64,000 nucleotides of DNA. It comes from JBGSTR01 sp963707135. GTDB lineage: Bacteria; Pseudomonadota; Gammaproteobacteria; Chromatiales; Chromatiaceae. A program made the position numbers and the translations under genes. Location of the stretch: positions 1 to 64,000 of the forward strand of contig CAVPOY010000038.1 in assembly GCA_963707135.1 (NCBI GenBank), given 5' to 3'. The notes beneath the pieces were generated by a model. That model did no database searches, had not been told where the DNA came from, and saw nothing but the letters and a program-made list of their open reading frames with translations. Below, in pieces: positions 46,528-54,279 of the stretch. Every line of letters begins with the position of its first letter. Position 1 is the stretch's first letter.

Positions 46528-47682
46528 TATTGAAATGAGAAACGGTTGAACCTTGTGAAAGATCAAAAATAAATTTTGCGGAAACTCCGCCGTATAGTGA
46601 CCAGAGGCCGAATCGCGAATCAAGTTCAGCACGTTTTACCCGCATAGTTGTACCGTTCTTTCGCCAACGCACAGCTTCGTATCGTGTAGCGATGAGGCAT
46701 GCTTCACCAGCAGGAGCTTCGCGAGTAAACAATATATCACCCGGCTCGGGAACTCCGCGCTTGGTCCACTCGGCGTAACCTTCAAAATCCGTATATTTCG
46801 CCCCATCGAGCACTAATTTCCCATTCTTTATGTTTGTAGTTCGCACTACAAGATACTCGCCATCCTCAAAGAATGGTGCCGTTTTGTGCTCTGTATCAAT
46901 AATCTCATTTAGGACGTGTTTGATTGGAGTTTGCATCCAATCCTCCGGGACCTCCCCTAACCACTCCACCCCGGAGTACTTCATCGGCACCGTCGGGTCG
47001 AGGCCCTTGGTCACGGCGTGGGAGATGACCGCCTGGCGCTTCTCCTTCAACAGCTCGATCAGGGTGCGGTACTCCGCCACCAGGGCGTCGATCTTGGCGG
47101 TCTCGCGGTCGAGGAAGGTAGCGATGGCGACTTGTTCAAGCCGAGGCGGAATGCCAATGGAGAGGTTGCGGAGCTGAGCCGAGTAGATGTGAACAACAGT
47201 GAATCCGCGACCCATCTCGGCTTTCTGAGCTTGTGCTTCGGGGCAATCCAGCGCATACGCGAGAAACACGGGGTTAACATCTAACGTTGGACGGAAGACA
47301 ATCACGTCGCCACCGCAACAAGCTGGCGGGTGCATCAAGTTCACGGCCGACTTTCCAATTTCCTCGATCGTTTCTCCTGATGCTGCCAGAAGTGCGTCGC
47401 CATACTGGATGGGCGTGTAGCGGACAGCACTCTCTTCAGAAACGAAGGACCGGGTCTCGCGAATGAAGTGATTGTGGGTCGTGTATAGATCGCCGTACCT
47501 CACGCACGGGACGCCTGAATCCGACTCGTCTTGCTTAGTGCCGCCGTTTCCCTTTGACAGTCGCCCGATCTGACCTAGTCGCATCACCGGCCAATGCTCC
47601 GGTACCTCCCCCAACCACTCAACCCCGGAGTCCTTGTAGGCCGGATAGTGCGGGAAGCTCATGGCAGCCTCCGGCCTTTCTG

Positions 47683-47786
47683 GCTCCCACGCTCCAGCGT
47701 GGGAGCAAGTCGCGACGCTCTGGCGTCGTGTTGGGCCACGGGCCGCTGGAGCGGCCAAGACTGCATTCCCACGCGGAGCGTGGGAA
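47683..47786. repeat. REP cluster between hsdM and hsdS
   Basis: Four palindromes in 104 bp: GCTCCCACGCT-CC-AGCGTGGGAGC (47683-47706), a GACGC/GCGTC stem (47714-47727), GGCCGCT-GG-AGCGGCC (47741-47756) and TTCCCACGC-GGA-GCGTGGGAA (47766-47786). The first is identical to the REP arms around the RAYT gene 3 kb away. May act as a terminator-like or mRNA-stabilising element within the operon. Confidence 0.82.
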
Positions 47787-47813
47787 CGAGATGGCGGGAC
47801 GTGGGCGGGGAGG

Positions 47814-49654
47814 TCATGCCGACAGGCCCTCGATCATGGCCTTGATGCGGTCGGTGACGCGGCCGAGATCCGTGTCGATGGCCTCCAGCGGCCGCGGGGG
47901 CTCGAAGACGTAGAAGTGCCGGTTGAAGGGGATCTCGTAGCCGACCTTGGTCTTGTCGTGGTCGATCCAGGCATCCGGAGCATGGGGCAGGACCTCGCGC
48001 GCGAAGTAGGCCGCCACGTCCTCGGCCAGAGGCACGTTCTCGGTGTCGCGCAGCTTCGGGTCCGGCTGGGGCTTGCCCTTCTGCTTGCCCTTCAGACCGA
48101 GCACCAGCTCGCCGGCCTCGTCGCGCAGTGGACGCTCGACGGTGATGGTGCGGTAGCCGAAGGCGGCGTTGTCGAAGATCCGCGAGATCGGCACCACGCG
48201 GACCTTGCCGCCTTCCGGTGTGCGCGGGCTTGGCCTCGCCGGGCATCAGCACCCGGCGCTCGATCTCCTTGCCGGCGGCGTCCAAGACCAGGACCAGATG
48301 CGCCTCGCTGAATTCGCCGAATAGGCGGGTGACGGCGGCGATGTGCTCCTCCGACATCTCCTTGCGCTTGCTGCCCAGGCTCTTGCGCATCTTCTGGCAG
48401 AAGTGGCTGGCGTCGATGAGCTGCACCTTGCCCTTGCGGTGCTCGGGCTTGCGGTTGGAGAGGATCCACACGTAGGTGCTGATGCCGGTGTTGTAGAACA
48501 TGTCGGTGGGCAGGCCGACGATGGCCTCCAGCAGGTCGTTCTCCAGCACGTAGCGGCGGATCTCGCTCTCGCCGGAGCCGGCGCCGCCGGTGAACAGCGG
48601 CGAGCCGTTGAGGACGATGCCGATGCGGCTGCCGCCGTCCGCGGCCGTGGCGCATCTTGGAGATCAGATGCAGCAGGAAGAGCAGGGAGCCGTCGGAGAC
48701 CCGCGGCAGGCCCGGCCCGAAGCGCCCGGCGAAGCCCTTCTGCTGGTGCTCCTTGCGCACCACCGCCTCGATCTTCTTCCACTCCACGCCGAAGGGCGGA
48801 TTGGAGAGCATGTAGTCGAAGAGCTTGTCCAGGAGCCCGTCGTCGGAGAGGGTGTTGCCGAAGATCGATGTTGGCGACGTCCTGCCCCTTGATGAGCATG
48901 TCGGCCTTGCAGATGGCGTAGGACTCGGGGTTGAGCTCCTGGCCGAACATGGTGAGCCGCGCCTGGGGGTTCAGCTCGGCCAGGTACTCCCCGGCCACGC
49001 TGAGCATGCCGCCGGTGCCGGCGGTGGGGTCGTAGATGGTGCGGACGATGCCCGGGCCGGTGAGGGCCTCGTCGTCCTCGATGAAGAGCAGGTTGACCAT
49101 CAGGCGGATGACGTCCCGCGGGGTGAAGTGCTCGCCGGCGGTCTCGTTGGAGATCTCCGCGAAGCGCCGGATCAGCTCCTCGAAGACGAGGCCCATCTGG
49201 TGGTTGTCGATCCGGTCGGGGTGCAGGTCGATGTTGGCGAAGCGCTCGGTGACCTGGTAGAGCAGGCCCGGCCTTGGCGAGGCGGTCGACCTGGATGAAG
49301 AAGTCGAAGCGCTCGAAGATGTCGCGCACGTCGGGGGAGAAGCCCTGGATGTAGGTCTCCAGGTTGCTCGCGATGTGGTCCTGGTCGCCCATCAGCCGCT
49401 TCATGTCGAGCGGCGAGGTGTTGTAGAAGCCGCGCCCGGTGATCCGCAGCAGGAAGGGCGCGGGGTTGAGGCCCGACCTTGCGCTTCTCCGCCAGCTCCT
49501 CCAGGGCCGCCGTCTTGGTGTCCGCCAGCACGCAGTCCAGGCGCCGCAGCACGGTGAAGGGCAGGATCACGCGGCCGTACTCGGACTGCTTGTAGTCCCC
49601 GCGCAGGAGGTCCGCGACGGACCAGATGAAGGAGGAGAGGGTCTGGTGGTTCAT
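47814..49654 (-). pseudogene. hsdM: Type I methyltransferase subunit M (five frameshifts)
   Basis: N6-adenine methyltransferase subunit. The start is MNHQTLSSFIWSVADLLRGD. Extra single bases near 49477, 49270, 48866, 48638 and 48213 each shift the frame by +1. Joining the pieces gives a full HsdM with motif I DPTAGTGGML, motif IV NPPFGVEWKK, GESEIRRYVLENDLL and a C-terminal VPISRIFDNAAFGYRTITVE. First gene of the hsd operon. Five identical-sign changes in 1.8 kb suggest consensus errors as much as decay. Confidence 0.92.
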
Positions 49655-50075
49655 CGGGCGGAGGTTCCCTGGCTTATCGGCAATGCGGCCCCGCCGTCAC
49701 CCGGGCGGGTGGCCAGTCTGGTTGCGTTGCGATCGGCGCGGGCACAACCTTACCGGGCCGGCGGCCGCCACGCCAACCACGCGGGCTCCCGTCCGACCTG
49801 TGTCAACGCCCGCTGTCGGGGTCTGACGCCCGCCAGAAACACTCGACCGGTTCCTCGAGATGCTCGGCGATCCGTTGCTGTGCCAGATCGCGAAGGCCAC
49901 ACTGGCGGCACGCGGTGCCGGCGTAGCGCGCGAGCGGCAGGCTTGCGAGCAGACGGCGACCGAACGCCGCGCTGAGGTCGCCCTCGGCTCGGACCGTGGC
50001 TTTGGGTGAATCCAGCATGTCGGGTTCTGTCGAGCGACCAGACGAACGCGGTTCCGCTGTGGATGCGAGGTAACG
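49655..50075. other. Divergent intergenic region, no gene supported
   Basis: Separates the hsd operon (minus) from the rtcA cassette (plus). Should hold promoters for both but I could not pick clear -35/-10 pairs. No ORF convincing. Confidence 0.4.
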
Positions 50076-51176
50076 ATGGGCGAGTCGATCACGCTGGACG
50101 GCGCCATGGGCGAAGGCGGTGGCCAGGTGCTGCGCAGTGCACTCAGTCTGTCGTTGCTGACCGGCAGGCCGTTTCGCCTCGACAACATCCGCGCCAACCG
50201 CGACCGCCGCGGGCTGCGGCCCCAGCACCTGGCGGCGGTTCAGGCCGCCGCCTCGGTGTCCGGCGCGCGGGTCAGCGGTGACCGGGTGGGCTCCGAGGCC
50301 ATCGAGTTCGCACCGGGTCCCATTCGCCCCGGCGAGTACTTCTTCGACATCGGCACCGCCGGCGCCACCTCGCTGGTACTGCAGACCCTGCTGCTGCCGC
50401 TGGCGCTGGCACCGGAGGACTCCCGCATCACCGTCCAGGGCGGCACCCATGTGCCCCAAAGCCCGTGCTTCCACTATCTGGACTGGCACTGGCGGCTCTT
50501 CCTCGCCCGGATGGGGATCGGCTTTGATCTGACCATGACCCTGGCCGGCTTCTACCCCGAGGGGGGTGGCGGGGTGGAGGCCCGGATACCCGGCGGCGCG
50601 CGGCCGCAACCGCTCGACCTGACCGAACGGGGTCCGCTGCGCACGGTCCGGGGACTGTCCGCGGTCGCCAACCTGCCGCGGGAGATCGCCGAGCGGCAGC
50701 GCCGCCGGGCCCTGCGGCAGCTGCGGGCAGGGTTGCCGCAGGTGACGCCCGAGGTGACCCTGGAGGAGTTCCCTGCCAGCACGCGGGGCACCGTCCTGCT
50801 GTTGCTGGCTGAATTCGAGTCCGGTCAGGCCTGCTGTTTCGCCCTGGGCGAGCGCGGTAAGCGCGCCGAGCAGGTAGCCGACGAGGCCGTGCAGGCGCTG
50901 TGGGCTTTCCTCGACAGCGACGGTGCCGTCGACCACTGGCTGGCCGACCAGCTGCTGCTGCCGCTCGCGGTAGCTGGCGGACGTTCGGCGCTGCGCACCA
51001 GCGCCGTCACCTCGCACCTGCTCACCAACGCCGAGGTGATCCGGCGTTTCCTGCCGGTCGAGATTGGCTTTGACGGTCGCCTTGGAAGCCCCGGGACCCT
51101 TCATGTGCAACCCGCGCCCGTCAACGGCCTCGGCGCGGATCGACGGGCGGAGGAGGCGTGTTCCGCAAGGACCTGA
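50076..51176 (+). CDS. rtcA: RNA 3'-terminal phosphate cyclase
   Basis: Converts RNA 3'-phosphate to a 2',3'-cyclic phosphate by an AMP-linked intermediate. 366 residues. MGEGGGQVLRSALSLSLLTG at the N-terminus, RANRDRRGLRPQHLAAVQAA, GTAGATSLVLQTLLLPL, GGTHVPQSP, and TSHLLTNAEVIRRFL, where the His is the expected nucleophile. Its stop overlaps the next start by 19 bp. No rtcB ligase lies beside it, unlike the enterobacterial operon. Confidence 0.93.
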   Translation: MGESITLDGAMGEGGGQVLRSALSLSLLTGRPFRLDNIRANRDRRGLRPQHLAAVQAAASVSGARVSGDRVGSEAIEFAPGPIRPGEYFFDIGTAGATSLVLQTLLLPLALAPEDSRITVQGGTHVPQSPCFHYLDWHWRLFLARMGIGFDLTMTLAGFYPEGGGGVEARIPGGARPQPLDLTERGPLRTVRGLSAVANLPREIAERQRRRALRQLRAGLPQVTPEVTLEEFPASTRGTVLLLLAEFESGQACCFALGERGKRAEQVADEAVQALWAFLDSDGAVDHWLADQLLLPLAVAGGRSALRTSAVTSHLLTNAEVIRRFLPVEIGFDGRLGSPGTLHVQPAPVNGLGADRRAEEACSART

Positions 51177-51439
51177 TCGACATCCTCCAGGGGCGGCCGA
51201 TCTCTCTGTACGAGCTGGCGCGGCTAATCGAGAGCACACCGCGCGACCTCGAGGACGATCTGAAGCACCTGTTCCGTTCCCTGCGCGGCGATCCCCTGTG
51301 CCCGTCGATCACGCCCGCGCGTTGCCGCACCTGCGGCTTTACATTCCACGGCGACAAGCTGCACAAGCCGGGCAAGTGCCCGCGCTGCCGGGGCACCTGG
51401 ATCAGAGACCCGTTGATTGCCCTGGAGGAACGACGATGA
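51158..51439 (+). CDS. Small HTH and zinc-ribbon regulator (COG3357-like)
   Basis: 93 residues from GTG 51158, with AGGAGG directly upstream inside rtcA. The N-terminal half (ISLYELARLIESTPRDLEDD) looks like a winged helix; the C-terminal half has CRTCGFTF...KPGKCPRCRGTW, a Cys4 zinc ribbon. This plan is known mainly from archaeal predicted regulators. Coupled to both neighbours by overlap, it probably controls or assists the rtcA cassette. Confidence 0.78.
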   Translation: MFRKDLIDILQGRPISLYELARLIESTPRDLEDDLKHLFRSLRGDPLCPSITPARCRTCGFTFHGDKLHKPGKCPRCRGTWIRDPLIALEERR

Positions 51440-51729
51440 GCCCTGCACCCGATCAAGAGCCCGAGGGAGAAGACCCGCCCTTCCTGCGCGTCGAATGCTA
51501 TGCCGGCCACTGTGCCGACACCGAACCGCGGCGGTTCTGGCTCGGAGCCCGTGCGGTGGCGGTGACCGCGATCATCGACCGTTGGCTCGACCCGCGGCAT
51601 CGGTACTTCAAGCTGTGCGGTGACGATGGCGGCATCTATCTGTTGCGGCATGACACCGAGGACGATCGCTGGGAGTTGACCCTGTTCGACAACGGCCGGC
51701 GCGACGACACCCGGTTGTCGTCAACCTGA
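51436..51729 (+). CDS. Small acidic protein of the rtcA cassette, unknown function
   Basis: 97 residues; ATG overlaps the stop of the regulator gene (ATGA). Reads VECYAGHCADTEPRRFWLGA, then RWLDPRHRYFKLCGDDGGIY and LLRHDTEDDRWELTLFD. It looks like a small beta-rich domain that is acidic overall. No catalytic motif recognised. Translational coupling suggests it acts together with RtcA or the regulator. Confidence 0.72.
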   Translation: MSPAPDQEPEGEDPPFLRVECYAGHCADTEPRRFWLGARAVAVTAIIDRWLDPRHRYFKLCGDDGGIYLLRHDTEDDRWELTLFDNGRRDDTRLSST

Positions 51730-51962
51730 GCCGTGAAGAGGAGCGGTTGAGCCGCTTGTCCGTTGGCCCCGGCGGGTCAGGAATCCAGCGCTGGCTGCCG
51801 GCTGGAGACCCCTTTCCATAGCGACGTTTCGATAGATTCCTCGGCTACCTTGATGCCACCGCGCGGGAGAACGCCATCCCGGGAGCAGACGACTAAAGCG
51901 AAGAAGCCGAAGGGCCGGACCGATAAGGGCTGATCGACCTGCGGAACAAATGATGGCCACGA

Positions 51963-53159
51963 TCAGTAACGCCGCCGTCGTTTCAATCCCTCGGCGATGA
52001 AGGGCATGAGCCGCCCCTTGTCCCAGAGGATCCGGGCAAAGAGGCCGATCGCGGTCCGGGGCGGAGTCCGGTAGCGTCGCCTTTTCACCAGCGCGATGGC
52101 CCCGCGCTCGCACACGGGTACGCAGACCCCGCAGCCCAGACAGACATCGGCGTTAACCTCCGCCCAGCGCGGGGCCCGGCTCTGGGCCTTTTGACCTGCC
52201 TGGGCTCTGGTGCGCGCGTCCGCACCCAGGCGGATGCACTTGACGTTGCAGGCGCGCAGGCACTCCCCACAGTAGTCGCAGCGCTGCGAGTCCACTTCGG
52301 CGATGAAGGGGGTCTTGGCGAGACCGTCGGGAAATCCTGACTGCACACCCGCCATCAGCTCGCAGCAGCACCGGCAGCAGTTGCAGAGGAACGACGGCTG
52401 TTCACGGACGTTGTCGGTGACGTGCGTCAGCCCGAGGGAGCGCGCGTACTCCAGGGTCTGGAGCATCTGATCGACCGTGCGCTCCTCGGCGAACCCACGG
52501 CGCACCAGGAAACGGGCCCCCTCGCCGAGAACCATGCAGATGCCCTCCACCGGGGCGCCCTTGCGGCACGCCTGCCCCAGGTGGGCCTTCTTGTGCCGGC
52601 AGAAGCAGAGGGTCGCCGCGCGGTAGTCGCTGTCGCGGATGATCCGCCGTGCGTCCTCGTAAGGCGTGATCCGGGAGGTGACGGGGATGTGCTCGTCGTA
52701 GACGAGCGTGCGGGCAATCGGGTAGCGGCTGCCAAAGAACTCGCCGGCCTGCCCCTCGCGTCCCTGATCGCGGAGATACTCCGACATGAGACGCGCGAGG
52801 CGCTCCAGCGGCAGATCCCCGCGCTGGCGCATGAAGGTGAACTCCATGAACCCGATCAGCCCAGGCATCAGCAGATAGTACGTGGTTCCGGCGTAGGGCA
52901 GGTCCATGACCAGCCCCTTGTTGGCCATGGATTCCAGGATGGCGTCAAGCTCCGCGGCCGGTATGCCCGTCGCCTCGCACAGCTCGGCGAGCGAGGTCTC
53001 CATCAGCGGGAAACGCGAGGCGACGTAGGCCTCGCGCTCGTCGAAGAGCAGGGAGAGGATCTCGCGCAGCTTGGCGCTGTCCACCAGCCCGATCGGGTAG
53101 CGGTTCAGCCGGTCGATCAACGGCACCAGAGACGATTTCGTGCTCAGCAGGTGCCCCAT
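51963..53159 (-). CDS. Multi-cluster ferredoxin with N-terminal HTH-like region
   Basis: 398 residues. About the first 130 residues (METSLAELCEATGIPAAELD, SMANKGLVMDLPYAGTTYYL) look like a winged-helix or similar adaptor. A Cys-rich middle has CFCRHKKAHLGQACRKG and LCNCCRCCCELMAG. Two bacterial-type [4Fe-4S] motifs follow: CDYCGECLRACNVKC at about 290 and CLGCGVCVPVCERG at about 340. The C-terminus is basic. Probably an electron-transfer adaptor of unknown partner. Monocistronic. Confidence 0.8.
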   Translation of the reverse strand: MGHLLSTKSSLVPLIDRLNRYPIGLVDSAKLREILSLLFDEREAYVASRFPLMETSLAELCEATGIPAAELDAILESMANKGLVMDLPYAGTTYYLLMPGLIGFMEFTFMRQRGDLPLERLARLMSEYLRDQGREGQAGEFFGSRYPIARTLVYDEHIPVTSRITPYEDARRIIRDSDYRAATLCFCRHKKAHLGQACRKGAPVEGICMVLGEGARFLVRRGFAEERTVDQMLQTLEYARSLGLTHVTDNVREQPSFLCNCCRCCCELMAGVQSGFPDGLAKTPFIAEVDSQRCDYCGECLRACNVKCIRLGADARTRAQAGQKAQSRAPRWAEVNADVCLGCGVCVPVCERGAIALVKRRRYRTPPRTAIGLFARILWDKGRLMPFIAEGLKRRRRY

Positions 53160-54018
53160 CGGCGCCCTCCGTCGGTAGCCCCGACAGACAGTATAGGGAA
53201 TCGGGGCCGCGTGCGATCAGGCTTGCGAAGGTCCGAGGCCCGAAGTGGATCGATGGGCCTGGGTCATCCCCTCGACGTCCTGTCGCCAGGGCACGCTCGT
53301 GATGATGTCCGCGGCGACGGATGCCGCCGCGGCCTTGTTCTGGCGGGCGAGTAAACCGTTCCCGCGTAAGACATTTGAATGAGACGCTGACGCCGGCTGT
53401 AGATCCGGCTCACGCTGTTGCTTGCGGCAACTGCTCCTGCGTGGGCGGGTCCTTCGGGCAGAAGACGTGGCGACCCCGGTGGCGTTCACGACCGCCGCGC
53501 GCCTGATCATCTGTAGGTCTAATGGGTGGCCGTCCCTGGCCATCGACGCTCCCTCGTCTGCTCGCTCTATCGCTCCCTGTTGCCGCGTTAGCCTGTTGTT
53601 CTGTCTCGGGTTCCTAGCTGTGGCCTTCGGCGACTACTGCCGCGGTCGTGCCGCGACCTTCCGTGCGTCCTTTATTTTTCGTTGCTTAACATTAAGCGGA
53701 TCCCGTGCCAGAACCGTTTTTCGTTGTCGCACAGTGGGATAGAGGATCGATCCCGAATCGGGGGGACGTCCGTCGTCACCAAGTGACGCCTCGTGCTTTG
53801 GCTCCGACGTGAAATTGCCTGCCGAAGTGGCCGGAGGAGATTGTCCGCGAGCGCCCACCGGAGCAGGCCCCAGACGAGGCTCGTTGCAGAATTCATGGGA
53901 CACTGGTGGGACACTGCCCCCAACATCACCCGGTAAACGGTAACGTTTGGGCGCATGTAATCTGTTATTTTTCTTGCTGTCAGGTGTTGCGTGATTCTGC
54001 AAGGTACTGAAATGGCGA
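53160..54018. other. Island right margin without a supported gene
   Basis: No convincing ORF. Contains the short repeat GGGACACTGGTGGGACACTGC at 53897-53917 that matches 20713-20733 near the other end of the island. Slightly richer in A/T near 53660-53980. Confidence 0.45.
53897..53917 (+). repeat. Island-end short repeat, right copy
   Basis: GGGACACTGGTGGGACACTGC, partner of 20713-20733 (18 of 21 bases). It stands about 100 bp before the decayed tRNA fragment. Confidence 0.5.
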
Positions 54019-54092
54019 GACTCTGACTCCGTTAACCTTAGGTTCGAATTCTTGTTCCCAACACAAGCCCCAAAGAATGCGGACTGTTTGTG
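54019..54092 (+). repeat. Decayed tRNA-Gln 3' fragment (attachment-site copy)
   Basis: Begins GACTCTGACTCCGTTAACC, identical to tRNA-Gln positions 20607-20625, continues GGTTCGAATTCTTG (one change from the T arm), lacks the acceptor end, then AACACAAGCCCC and a ruined terminator hairpin ending TTTGTG. The similarity runs beyond the tRNA into its terminator, so it is a copied attachment region and not a second tRNA gene. Confidence 0.75.
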
Positions 54093-54279
54093 CGCTGCCG
54101 AAAATGATTCCGGGGTGAGGCGCTTGTCGGGCGGATGGTGTGCCCCCGCTTGCGTCCAGCTGTCACGCAGGGCCACATGACAGCCGCCGAGGTTTTGGGC
54201 TTGCGCTGAAATGCCGGCATCCCTCCGTCGCGAGCCTTCGGCTCGCGGGGACTCTCTATTGACGGCTTAGCCCGAACCT

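Larger units (their letters stand above)
45232..47662 (-). pseudogene. hsdS: Type I restriction specificity subunit, interrupted by an IS
   Basis: DNA-recognition subunit with two target domains. The N-terminal part starts at 47662 (MSFPHYPAYKDSGVEWLGEV), has the first target domain, the central conserved helix (LEQVAIATFLDRETAKIDAL) and a second module starting YSGVEWLGEVPEDW. It stops at SQGSTVSHFN at 46536. The last 70 residues (MSDIGNIPLMLPLIGEQSAI...EFLDHETAKLDALV) resume at 45453. The 1067-bp IS between is flanked by TATTGAAA; removing it with one duplicate joins HFN to MSD in frame. Without HsdS neither restriction nor modification can work. Confidence 0.92.
20607..54092. mobile_element. 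Decayed genomic island at tRNA-Gln
   Basis: Flanked in direct orientation by the intact tRNA-Gln 3' half plus terminator (20607-20685) and a degenerate copy of the same stretch (54019-54092). An integrase N-terminal remnant starts 250 bp inside the left end, the expected place for a tRNA-targeting tyrosine integrase. A second short repeat (GGGACACTCGTGGGACAC at 20713, GGGACACTGGTGGGACAC at 53897) also sits near both ends. The interior holds accessory genes, a type I restriction locus, toxin-antitoxin genes and many pseudogenes; genes on either side are ordinary backbone. Mobility is lost because no complete integrase remains. Confidence 0.65.

Noticed and set aside
49803..51239. A 478-codon open frame antisense to rtcA
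   Set aside because: rtcA has full motifs and a coupled downstream gene on the other strand.
54019..54092. A second tRNA-Gln gene
   Set aside because: Only the anticodon and T arm regions match; there is no 5' half, and the acceptor end is destroyed.
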